DNA from: Candidatus Woesearchaeota archaeon B3_Woes
GTDB lineage: Archaea > Nanobdellota > Nanobdellia > Woesearchaeales > B3-WOES
Direction of reading: 5' to 3'
DNA: 64,000 nt
Assembly: GCA_005222965.1 (NCBI GenBank)
Contig: NJBG01000001.1
Location: 799,533 to 863,532 of the forward strand
The position numbers and the translations under genes are program-made. Numbering within the stretch: position 1 is the first letter of the stretch; each line of letters starts with the position of its first letter. Below are positions 26,030 to 33,728 of this stretch, in pieces. The notes under the pieces are model-generated. The model made no database searches, had not been told where the DNA came from, and saw nothing but the letters and a program-made list of their open reading frames with translations.

Positions 26030-26613
26030 AAAAATTAAATTTTTTCCAAAAAATTGAACTAATTATATCAAATCCTCATAAATTTTTTGATAAAATACAA
26101 GACAACAAAAACATTTTTGATGTTTTCAAATTCTATTTTACATTTATTTTTGTAAGTATTGTTATTAATACTTTATTTCGCTTGCCAGAACTAACAAAAA
26201 GCAATCTTAATATTACAATATCAAAATATTTCCTTTTTATTCTTATTTTAGTCGCTTTTATTTTGATTCTTTCACTCTTAACAGCTGTTTTTTCTTTTGT
26301 ATTGTATTGGTTTTGTCATATCCTTATTAAAATCTTTAAAGGCAAGGAAAAATATTCAGAAACCTACAAGTTGTTGTATGCAGCAACGCCTTTATTAATA
26401 GTTTCACTAATACCATATCATGGTGTGTTTAAGGTTTTGTTTTATCCTTTGTTTATTATAGCTGTTTTAGACACTTTCTATCTTGAATTTATTGGTCTGA
26501 AAAAACTACAAAAATTAAACAAGGAAAACGCAATTACAGTAATTGTAATAGGCACAATTATTGCAATATTATTAGTAATGTACTTTGTAAAGATTGGTTT
26601 AATAATACCCTAA
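26026..26613 (+). CDS. Yip1-domain-like membrane protein
   Basis: A 195-residue protein with a short amphipathic start (FFQKIELIISNPHKFFDKI) and five to six membrane segments, including YWFCHILIKIFKGKEKYSETYKLLYAATPLLIVSLIPY. This is the Yip1 arrangement seen in archaeal and bacterial membrane proteins of unknown function. Coupled to the upstream gene through ATGA overlap. Followed by a tiny TM gene with an ATT start. Confidence 0.72.
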   Translation: MKKLNFFQKIELIISNPHKFFDKIQDNKNIFDVFKFYFTFIFVSIVINTLFRLPELTKSNLNITISKYFLFILILVAFILILSLLTAVFSFVLYWFCHILIKIFKGKEKYSETYKLLYAATPLLIVSLIPYHGVFKVLFYPLFIIAVLDTFYLEFIGLKKLQKLNKENAITVIVIGTIIAILLVMYFVKIGLIIP

Positions 26614-26622
26614 GAGGAAAAA

Positions 26623-26751
26623 ATTAGCATTAAAAACAAAATAGGATGGATAATATTTATAATTGCATTATTCATTCTTATAATGATGTATAGAAACAAT
26701 ATGAACTTCGAATTGGTTGTTCAGAAAATTCTTGGCTTTTTTGGAAAATAA
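26623..26751 (+). CDS. Candidate small TM protein with ATT start, 42 aa
   Basis: A frame of 43 codons beginning ATT AGC ATT after GAGGAAAAA, 9 nt after the Yip1-like stop. The product has SIKNKIG, one membrane helix (WIIFIIALFILIMMY), and a short cytosolic or external tail (NFELVVQKILGFFGK). There is no ATG/GTG/TTG upstream in the frame; the first internal ATG would delete most of the helix. It is the second small frame here to start at ATT with a good ribosome site. Probably the last gene of this operon. Confidence 0.45.
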   Translation: MSIKNKIGWIIFIIALFILIMMYRNNMNFELVVQKILGFFGK

Positions 26752-26757
26752 AAACAT

Positions 26758-28485
26758 TCAATCTTTTTTAATATATTCTCCTACAATTGGAAAAGGTTTT
26801 CCATGATCGTGAAGCCATTGAGTGTTAACTGATAAAATTATATTGTCATTATTCCCCTGAAGTGATTTAGTATTTACCCAATCTCCTAATATTCCTTTTG
26901 CTTTTTCACCAACAAATATAGGTACAGTTCTAAAATATTGATATGCTCTCTCGCTTGCTGAACCTTTAAAATCAAATGTTTCCCCAGCAATCATATAATG
27001 ATAACCATCTTCAACTTTTCTTCTTCTTAATGTTGTACTACCTAATAAATTCCAAACATCAGCAGAATTACCTAACTCCCCTGCATCATTTACCTTAGTC
27101 CCCCCTCTTATGTCATCCATATACTCCCATCCATCATCTGCATGATATTCTGGATTGGTGCTGGGAGTCCATTCTCTTCCTTTTGTTTGTATAATCAAAC
27201 CACCCCATTCCTCATCAGAAAGATCAACCTCCATTGGTTTTCCAGAACCATAAAGATAACGTGCCAATGCCTTAAGCCCCCTTCCATAATCACCAGTCAT
27301 TTTATTTAAAAGAGAAGTAGGAGTAGAAACAATAGAATAATATAATGGTGTAGATATTCCTCTTGGGTTTTCAGATTTTGAATCATCAAATGAATGAATT
27401 ATATTTGTTTCAAACCCAATAATACTTCCCTTTTCTAACTGCTTCCCTTCTTTAAAATAAAAAACACCATTATTAGACTCCTCTTTTTTTAAAACCAATT
27501 TTATTTCACTATCATCCTTTTGATATACTACAAACACATCATAATCACCATCATCAGTTTCTATTTCAATCTTGTCATTACCTATAGCATTCACATAAAA
27601 TTCATAAATAAGAGATTTACCCTTAAATCTAGAACTATATATTATTGTGCTTATTTCTTCAGAAGGAATATCATCATAATTAGTTCCAACCAACATATCA
27701 GAAGAAACTTTTATTTTAGTTCCTTTAGGATTTTCAAATTCTGTTGGATTTTCTTCAGATGCTATTAATAAAATACTATCACCATACACAACTTTAGCAA
27801 ACCCTTTTACAGATCCTTTTATTTCATTTATTGAATCATCATGTGTTTCTTCTATAATAACCCATTCACCTTGTGTATCAATTATTTGTGAAGATAAATC
27901 ATAATAAATCATTTCTCCTGATTTTGGTTTATAAACAAAATCATCAATCCCAAGATCTTTTTTACTAATCATTATGCCAGTTGTACTATCATAACTAACA
28001 TCCTCACCCTTAATAATCCCACCATCTATCTCATTCCAAATAAGATTAACATTATTTAATTGAACAACACCATCAACAACAATAACAGTCCCACCTTTTC
28101 TTAATTTAAAAATTCCATTTGTTCCAGTAATTTCTCCACCAGATTCAATCGTTATTGTCCCACTATACTCTTTAACATCTGCAGACCCCCCATCTAAATA
28201 AACAAGAATACCAGTATTAGAAGTTAATACAGCTTCACCACTATTAATAAAAGCAAAACCTAAGATTGGGTCAATGGAAATATCATCTGGAGTAACAATA
28301 GATCCAAAAAATTTTTCAATAAATTCATCAAAATCCATGCCATAGTTTTCCCTTACAAAATCTCCTTTTACTTGTATATCATCTGATTTTTTTGGTATTA
28401 ATACAATTTCAAGTGGAGCAACAACAAAAAAAGAAAACACAACTAAAAAAACAATACTAATAACTAAAACATTTACCTTATTCAT
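26758..28485 (-). CDS. Large secreted beta-solenoid-like protein (paralogue of 44333)
   Basis: A 575-residue protein with an uncleaved or Sec signal (NVLVISIVFLVVFSFFVV). Residues 60-180 carry repeats of about 20 residues of the type TPDDISIDPILG, SGTITIESGGEITG, GGTVIVVDGVVQLNNV, suggesting a beta-helix. That part is similar to the protein at 44333. The C-terminal ~150 residues are unrelated to it, with HADDGWEYMDDIRGG and GYHYMIAGETFDF. Cysteine-free. Extracellular; role unknown. Shared N-module with different tail is discussed as a finding. Confidence 0.7.
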   Translation of the reverse strand: MNKVNVLVISIVFLVVFSFFVVAPLEIVLIPKKSDDIQVKGDFVRENYGMDFDEFIEKFFGSIVTPDDISIDPILGFAFINSGEAVLTSNTGILVYLDGGSADVKEYSGTITIESGGEITGTNGIFKLRKGGTVIVVDGVVQLNNVNLIWNEIDGGIIKGEDVSYDSTTGIMISKKDLGIDDFVYKPKSGEMIYYDLSSQIIDTQGEWVIIEETHDDSINEIKGSVKGFAKVVYGDSILLIASEENPTEFENPKGTKIKVSSDMLVGTNYDDIPSEEISTIIYSSRFKGKSLIYEFYVNAIGNDKIEIETDDGDYDVFVVYQKDDSEIKLVLKKEESNNGVFYFKEGKQLEKGSIIGFETNIIHSFDDSKSENPRGISTPLYYSIVSTPTSLLNKMTGDYGRGLKALARYLYGSGKPMEVDLSDEEWGGLIIQTKGREWTPSTNPEYHADDGWEYMDDIRGGTKVNDAGELGNSADVWNLLGSTTLRRRKVEDGYHYMIAGETFDFKGSASERAYQYFRTVPIFVGEKAKGILGDWVNTKSLQGNNDNIILSVNTQWLHDHGKPFPIVGEYIKKD

Positions 28486-28581
28486 TGTTTATCTTTAAAA
28501 TAAGCTTATGATTATATAAAATTATCTTAAAGAAGAAAATAAACAAACATTTTTAAACTAATTCTTATTATTTTTAGCTTA

Positions 28582-28926
28582 ATGAGTCAGAAAAAAGAAG
28601 AAAAAGCAAAACAAGAAGCATTTCAACAGGAAATAAGAAGAACAAAACTTCCTCGCGGTAATCAAAGTTTTGGAATTCTTGAACAGCGTTTAGGAGCATC
28701 TCGCTTAAGAGTTAAATGCCTTGATGGAAAAAGCAGGGTTTGCAGAATTCCTGGAAAACTAAAAAGAAGATTATGGGTAAGAGAAGGAGATATTGTAATT
28801 GTTGAACCCTGGGAATTTGGCGGCGATGAAAAAGGAAATGTTATTTTCAAATATTCTAAATCACAGGTTCAGTTCCTAAAAAACAAAGGTTATCTTAAGA
28901 AAATCGAAGAAGTTGATGAATTCTGA
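28582..28926 (+). CDS. eif1A: Translation initiation factor aIF1A
   Basis: A 114-residue OB-fold factor helping mRNA and initiator tRNA binding on the small subunit. Visible: RTKLPRGNQSFGILEQRLGASRLRVKCLDGKSRVCRIPGKLKRRLWVREGDIVIVEPWEF, the complete S1-type barrel, and a C-terminal helix region. Typical length. Leaderless-type start: the ATG follows a TATA-like CATTTTTAAACT at about 25-30 bp. Confidence 0.95.
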   Translation: MSQKKEEKAKQEAFQQEIRRTKLPRGNQSFGILEQRLGASRLRVKCLDGKSRVCRIPGKLKRRLWVREGDIVIVEPWEFGGDEKGNVIFKYSKSQVQFLKNKGYLKKIEEVDEF

Positions 28927-28980
28927 TTTTACCACTCTAGAATAGAAATCTTTATATATTAGGTTCTTTCTTTTGTTTAT

Positions 28981-29616
28981 ATGAATTGGGGGAGATATTT
29001 TGCATTACTTATTGTGTTATTTCTAAATCTGTTTACAATACTGGTGCTTGGTTTAAGAATTAATTTCTTAGGCGAGTTATTTGTATTCTTATTATTTTTA
29101 TTATTCTCTCTCATAATGTTAGTTTCAGTCTATAATAATAAACATAGTGAGCCTTTTATTTCATTATTCTTTTTAGTTTCTTTAATCAACTTATGGTATA
29201 TCAAAACATCTTTTGTATCTAATCCTCATGTTAATGTAGGTTTAAGAGGTTGGTTCTTGTTTGGTTTGACATTACTCTTAAACGCTATTGGCTTTTTGTT
29301 GTTTGCATCTTTGATTACAAAAAAACAACATGAAAGAGAAGAAGTAATTGAAAGGGTTGTTGAACCTTTTGAAGAACCAGAAGAAATTCCACCTGTAGAA
29401 GAGTATGGAGAACCTAAAAAAACAGTTTCTAAAAAAACATCTGTTAAGAAAACATTTAAGCCTGGAAAATTCATTGCAAGCAGCAATAGTACTTATTATC
29501 ATGCTGCTAAATGCGACTGGGCCAAAAAGATTTCTAAAACAAATAGGGTATGGTTTAAATCAAAAGAAGACGCTCGTAAAAAAGGCTTTAAACAACACTC
29601 TTGTTTAAAGAAATAA
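28981..29616 (+). CDS. Membrane protein with Ada-type metal-binding domain
   Basis: A 211-residue protein with four N-terminal membrane helices, an acidic linker (EPFEEPEEIPPVEE), a Lys-rich linker, and a C-terminal module FIASSNSTYYHAAKCDWAKKISKTNRVWF...KGFKQHSCLK. That module is the stand-alone Ada metal-binding-like domain (Y-H-x3-C...C), which often binds metal or nucleic acid. It probably faces the cytosol. TATA CTTTATATATT lies 30 bp upstream of the ATG. Family role not known. Confidence 0.7.
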   Translation: MNWGRYFALLIVLFLNLFTILVLGLRINFLGELFVFLLFLLFSLIMLVSVYNNKHSEPFISLFFLVSLINLWYIKTSFVSNPHVNVGLRGWFLFGLTLLLNAIGFLLFASLITKKQHEREEVIERVVEPFEEPEEIPPVEEYGEPKKTVSKKTSVKKTFKPGKFIASSNSTYYHAAKCDWAKKISKTNRVWFKSKEDARKKGFKQHSCLKK

Positions 29617-30015
29617 TTATTCTTTTATAAAATAAATTATTAATAAGATAATTCCAACACTTAAAGCAGAATCTGCAATATTAAAAGAAGGCCAAATTCT
29701 TAAATTAATAAAATCAATAACACCTTGGTATAAAATCCTGTCAATTAGATTTCCAATAGCTCCACCAACAACTAAACCAGAGCCTAGCTTTAATTTCCAA
29801 TCACCTTTTTGAATTTTATCATAATTAAATAAGAATAATCCTATAATTACAATTGATAACCAGGCTAATATTGAACTAGCTCCTTTGAATAAGCCAAACA
29901 AAGACCCAGAATTTGTTATATAACTAATATTTAGAACCTTTACTAAATATTTTGTTAATTGATCAACTACAACTATAATAAAAGCACTTAAAAGAAATAT
30001 ATTTTTCTTTACCAT
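29617..30015 (-). CDS. lspA: Lipoprotein signal peptidase LspA
   Basis: A 132-residue, four-TM aspartic peptidase that cleaves before the lipidated cysteine of prolipoproteins. Bacterial LspA motifs are all present: VDQLTKYLV at the start, GGAIGNLIDRIL with the first catalytic Asp, then VIDFINLR...WPSFNIADSAL with the second catalytic Asp. Slightly shorter than bacterial forms (~160). LspA is rare in archaea. Two lipobox proteins occur at 31564 and 32145, its likely substrates. The start overlaps the preceding gene by 7 nt. Confidence 0.92.
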   Translation of the reverse strand: MVKKNIFLLSAFIIVVVDQLTKYLVKVLNISYITNSGSLFGLFKGASSILAWLSIVIIGLFLFNYDKIQKGDWKLKLGSGLVVGGAIGNLIDRILYQGVIDFINLRIWPSFNIADSALSVGIILLIIYFIKE

Positions 30016-30443
30016 CCTCTTTGCTGCTGTTGTGGGGGCTCTTGTTCACCCTCTGCAATTTGTTCAATTTTTTCAATCTTATGGCTTAGATTGTCTAAAA
30101 CAGCTTTGATAGTATCAACCTTTGATGAAATTATTTGCACATTTTGTGATAAAGAATTAATATCATTACCTTGAACAGGTTGTTGTTGATTCATTTGTTG
30201 AATAGCTCCTGGTTGTTCAGGTGGTGTTTCTTCAACAGGCTCTAGATTTTGAGCAGGATTTACAGCTGCTGCAGATTCTGAAGGTAAGTTCCCACCTGGT
30301 TGTTGTCCCATATCTCTTTCCAAACCAGTTGGTGTGTTTAATCCAAGTCTATCTCCTATTGGCTCTCCATGAACACTCGCATTACTCTCAGAACCAGGAC
30401 CAGGAACATCTTTTTCCTTCTTAAACATACCCAAAATACCCAT
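30009..30443 (-). CDS. Disordered Pro/Gln-rich protein with C-terminal coiled coil
   Basis: A 144-residue protein. MGILGMFKKEKD, then a long low-complexity part rich in Pro, Gln, Asn and Gly, then LSQNVQIISSKVDTIKAVLDNLSHKIEKIEQ as a coiled coil, and a QQQQRGW end. The start has SD AGAGGTGAAAT. Its 3' end overlaps lspA. No family recognised; layout is like the protein at 18776. Cytosolic. Confidence 0.55.
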   Translation of the reverse strand: MGILGMFKKEKDVPGPGSESNASVHGEPIGDRLGLNTPTGLERDMGQQPGGNLPSESAAAVNPAQNLEPVEETPPEQPGAIQQMNQQQPVQGNDINSLSQNVQIISSKVDTIKAVLDNLSHKIEKIEQIAEGEQEPPQQQQRGW

Positions 30444-30510
30444 TATTTCACCTCTTTTAAGTTATATTAAGAATTAGACTATATAAAGATTATTGTTTAT
30501 TCAAGAATTA

Positions 30511-31035
30511 CTACAATTTACTCTTTTTAGCTTTATCAGAAACAATTGCAGAGTTTCCAGAAGGATCTTCAATAATTATTTTTAATTTATCCTTCCCCCA
30601 CATAGCCTTTGTTATTTTTTTGAGCATGTTTTTAGCTTTTTTCTTTAGAGCTGGGTCTTCTTCATTATCTCTTGTTGATTCTAATTGCTTTTTAACCCTG
30701 TTTAATAAGCCTTCAATGTTTGATATATAACCTTCTGCATTTGTTCCAGGCTCAATTGTCATTATATGTGGAATTTTAACAGTCGCTTCACTGCTTTTAA
30801 CAATTCTTATTTTCATATCCTTTTCAGAGTCAACATCAATTGTGAATTTAGTTGGTTCGTGCTGTTCTTCTGCTTCAATATCTGCTTTATGGAATTTACA
30901 ACTGCTGCAGCTCATTGAGAACAAATAAACCTTTCCAAAGTATGGAATTTCCATCCCCTCTTCTATTAATGTTAAGGTTTTCTTTAGGCACATTGGACAT
31001 TGTTGGCCTTTCACTGTTTGTGGTACTTTTTCCAT
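30511..31035 (-). CDS. ZPR1-type zinc-finger protein
   Basis: A 174-residue archaeal ZPR1-domain protein. N-terminal zinc finger CPMCLKKTLTLIEEGMEIPYFGKVYLFSMSCSSCKFHKADI with C-x2-C (CPMC) and C-x2-C (CSSC), followed by the beta/alpha part through EGYISNIEGLLNRV. Eukaryotic ZPR1 binds elongation factor EF1A; the archaeal role is thought to be related but is not established. The lysine-rich C-terminus (KKKAKNMLKKITKAMWGKD) is family-typical. Confidence 0.88.
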   Translation of the reverse strand: MEKVPQTVKGQQCPMCLKKTLTLIEEGMEIPYFGKVYLFSMSCSSCKFHKADIEAEEQHEPTKFTIDVDSEKDMKIRIVKSSEATVKIPHIMTIEPGTNAEGYISNIEGLLNRVKKQLESTRDNEEDPALKKKAKNMLKKITKAMWGKDKLKIIIEDPSGNSAIVSDKAKKSKL

Positions 31036-31216
31036 GCCTAAATAATGAGGGGCCGAATTTAAAAACTTATTGGTATTAGAATCTATATGTTATTTGGGTT
31101 GGGTTTTATCCATTTTCTCACTCCCTTTAATAAAAAACAACAATCTAAAATTATCTTTTTATTTTGAGTATATTTAAATACTAGTTTGTCTATTCTTAAC
31201 TTAAAGAGGTGATATA

Positions 31217-31549
31217 ATGGCTAAAGGAAATGTAGGTAAAGTACAGGATGATAAGCTTTGGGGATTCCTAGCTATATTTTTAGGAATAATTGGTTTTCTT
31301 ATTGTTTTATTAACCAAAAGAGACAGTGAATATGCAATGTACTATGCAAAACAATCACTTGTGCTATTTATTGCTTGTATATGTGTTGGATTTGTTGCAT
31401 GGATACCATTTATTGGATGGTTTCTTCTAGGACCCATCTTGTATATAGTGATATTGGTGCTTTGGGTAATAGGGTGGGTGCGTGCATTATCTGGAGAAAT
31501 GAAACCAATTCCTATAATAGGTAAACTTGCTGAAAAAATAAAATTATAA
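31217..31549 (+). CDS. DUF4870/Tic20-like membrane protein
   Basis: A 110-residue protein with three membrane helices: WGFLAIFLGIIGFLIVLLT, LFIACICVGFVAWIPFIGWFLLG, YIVILVLWVIGWVRALSG. The intervening YAMYYAKQSLVLF and terminal PIPIIGKLAEKIKL are characteristic of DUF4870/Tic20-like proteins. SD AAAGAGGTGATATA precedes ATG. It leads into a lipoprotein gene 15 nt downstream. Function unknown. Confidence 0.75.
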   Translation: MAKGNVGKVQDDKLWGFLAIFLGIIGFLIVLLTKRDSEYAMYYAKQSLVLFIACICVGFVAWIPFIGWFLLGPILYIVILVLWVIGWVRALSGEMKPIPIIGKLAEKIKL

Positions 31550-31563
31550 AGGAGGTAATGTGA

Positions 31564-32046
31564 ATGAAAGCACACTATCTATTGGTAGTATTGTTACTAA
31601 TAGGAATTTTAATGATAGGTGGATGCGTCAAAACGCCAATAAAGCAACTTGTAAGTGAAGAACTAACTAAGCAGTCAACAGGTGAAGAGCCATCAACAAG
31701 CAAAGCAGGAGTACCAACAACAGATGTTTCTGGAAAAGATATTGCAAATGTGCCAAGATATCCAGGCTCAATAAGAAACTATGCTGGAACAGTTATGGGT
31801 GGAGATATGATTGCATATCAGACATCGGCAAGCGTTGATACAGTTGCAGTTTTCTATGAAGAACAGCTGCCAACAAAAGGATGGATGATAATAGCTTCTA
31901 CCATAGACCCAGATTTAAGAGGAATTACAGCAACAACAGACTCAGGAGAGATGGCAATTATTGCAATTGCACCTAGTGAAGAATACTCTGGGTACACCTC
32001 TATAAGCATAGTATCTAGAAATGTTTTACCAACTGGTTTAAGGTAG
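31564..32046 (+). CDS. Lipobox-bearing exported protein, 160 aa
   Basis: The signal MKAHYLLVVLLLIGILMIGG is followed by Cys21 (lipobox IGGC), giving a lipid-anchored protein after LspA-type cleavage. The mature part has a Ser/Thr-rich linker then DIANVPRYPGSIRNYAGT and a beta-alpha domain (SVDTVAVFYEEQLPTKGWMIIASTIDPD). The N-terminus is nearly identical to the gene at 32145, but the mature domains are unrelated. SD AAAGGAGGTAATGTGA. Function unknown. Confidence 0.72.
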   Translation: MKAHYLLVVLLLIGILMIGGCVKTPIKQLVSEELTKQSTGEEPSTSKAGVPTTDVSGKDIANVPRYPGSIRNYAGTVMGGDMIAYQTSASVDTVAVFYEEQLPTKGWMIIASTIDPDLRGITATTDSGEMAIIAIAPSEEYSGYTSISIVSRNVLPTGLR

Positions 32047-32144
32047 TATCAGTAAATTAGTATATAATCAGATGAGTTAATTATTGGATAACTAGATATG
32101 TAAAAAAGAGTTAGTAGTTTAAATTAAGAAAAAGGAGGTAATAA

Positions 32145-33110
32145 ATGAAAGCACACTATTTATTGATAGTTTTATTCTTAATTGTGGTTTTAGTAATTAG
32201 TGGATGCGTAAAAACGCCACAAACACCAAGTGTTGAAAACATTCTAGAGAATCCTGACGAGGCAATAACCACCTGTGAAAAGATGTCTGAATCTGATAAG
32301 GAGAACTGTTATGATAATGTTAGTTCTGCCTTGTCTGAAGCTGGGCTATTTGATAAGATGATGGAAGTATGTGGCAAAACAGAGTCAGACGATTGCTATT
32401 CTGAACTTGCAATTAGTGCACAACTTGTCGATGCCTGCAAAAAGATTTCTAGCAGCACCACGAAAAGGGACTGCTTATTCAGCCTGGCTAGCCAAAATAA
32501 TACAGCAGCTTGCAAAGAAATGACCAATCAATTTGACAGAAACAGATGTCTTTTTGACATCGCCATGCAGACTGAATCACTGGAAACCTGTGGTGAAATA
32601 AATGATGTTTCTATAGAAGAAGACTGCTATATGGCATTGTCCAACCTTTTTAGGAGCACAGACCCTGACAAGGCATTTGAAGCTTGCGAAAAAATGTCAG
32701 AAAAGGATGACTGCTATTGGGATATCATACAAAATCTTAAGAAAACAGATCCAAATGTTGCGCTCACTGCATGCTCTAAACTGTCATTTGACATAGATAA
32801 TTGTTATTTTGATATGGCAAGAGTTCTGCTTCTAACTGACATTGACAAAGCAGTATACGTCTGCGGGAAAATGGAATACACTTTTAATAAAAATGACTGC
32901 TACATGATGATTGTCAATACACCAAAAGTTACATTAGCAAACCCTGACAAGGCAATAGATGTTTGCGGAAAGGTGACTATGGATATGACTATGTGCTACG
33001 AAAGCATAGCAAAAATCATTACAGAGACTGACAAGGACAAAGCAAAGGAAGTTTGCGGCTACATTACTGAGGATGACTTCCAAATGCACTGTGAACAAAT
33101 TTACGGCTGA
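32145..33110 (+). CDS. Cys-repeat lipoprotein, 321 aa
   Basis: Signal MKAHYLLIVLFLIVVLVISG then Cys (lipobox ISGC). The mature chain has seven or eight units of about 35 residues, each with two cysteines and helical content, for example ACKKISSSTTKRDCLFSLA, TACKEMTNQFDRNRCLFDIA, TCGEINDVSIEEDCYMALS, KAFEACEKMSEKDDCYWDI, KAVYVCGKMEY...NDCYMMI. It would be a helical repeat rod with one disulfide per repeat. Local G+C is higher than the surroundings. Family name not recognised. SD AAAGGAGGTAATAA. Confidence 0.75.
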   Translation: MKAHYLLIVLFLIVVLVISGCVKTPQTPSVENILENPDEAITTCEKMSESDKENCYDNVSSALSEAGLFDKMMEVCGKTESDDCYSELAISAQLVDACKKISSSTTKRDCLFSLASQNNTAACKEMTNQFDRNRCLFDIAMQTESLETCGEINDVSIEEDCYMALSNLFRSTDPDKAFEACEKMSEKDDCYWDIIQNLKKTDPNVALTACSKLSFDIDNCYFDMARVLLLTDIDKAVYVCGKMEYTFNKNDCYMMIVNTPKVTLANPDKAIDVCGKVTMDMTMCYESIAKIITETDKDKAKEVCGYITEDDFQMHCEQIYG

Positions 33111-33250
33111 TTCTTTTTTTATTTTCTTTACAATACAAAAATTTATCATATTCTAAGAAATAATACATATTAAACAAAAAATTAACAAATAAATATTTTG
33201 AGAATTATTTAAATCTTTGCAGTAGTTATAGTTTTTAACCTCTAAGAAAT

Positions 33251-33661
33251 CTACTCCTGAAAGCCTTCTGCTGGGGATTCTTTCACTTCAGTTGTTTCTT
33301 TTGTTCTATAAATCTGAGCAAAAGAGGGTGTTACAACAACATAATCTTCACCAAAGCCAGCAATCTCACCTTCAATAGCATCAGTTGTTTTCTTAAGTTT
33401 ATTTATAGCCCTTTTCAACTCAATCAAATCCTTATCTTTCAAAGGTCTTATATTAACCAAGGCAATTGTCTTACCATCCCTTAAACTATCTAAAATAGGT
33501 TTTATGCTTTCAAAATCTTTCATAACAAAAGGACGAACAATAATTTTTGAACGAACATCGCTTGGAGAATCAGTATCAAGTTCAACATAACCTTCTTCAA
33601 CATCTGCTTCTACTTTCTCATGATCTTCTTTATTTGATTTTAAAAAGTTTAAAAAACCCAC
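33251..33661 (-). CDS. sepF: Cell division protein SepF
   Basis: A 136-residue protein that tethers FtsZ to the membrane. N-terminal MGFLNFLKSNKED is an amphipathic membrane helix, followed by an acidic linker and the SepF fold (KIIVRPFVMKDFESIKPILDSLRDGKTIALVNIRPLKDKDLIELKRAINKLKKTTDAIEGEIAGFGEDYVVVTPSF). GTG start confirmed by GAGGTGTCAAA upstream. Partner of FtsZ at 22436. Archaeal-type SepF. Confidence 0.92.
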   Translation of the reverse strand: MGFLNFLKSNKEDHEKVEADVEEGYVELDTDSPSDVRSKIIVRPFVMKDFESIKPILDSLRDGKTIALVNIRPLKDKDLIELKRAINKLKKTTDAIEGEIAGFGEDYVVVTPSFAQIYRTKETTEVKESPAEGFQE

Positions 33662-33728
33662 TTTGACACCTCGAATGATATTATTAACTTGTTAATAATT
33701 AATTTGCAATACATATATTTAAAGGTTT

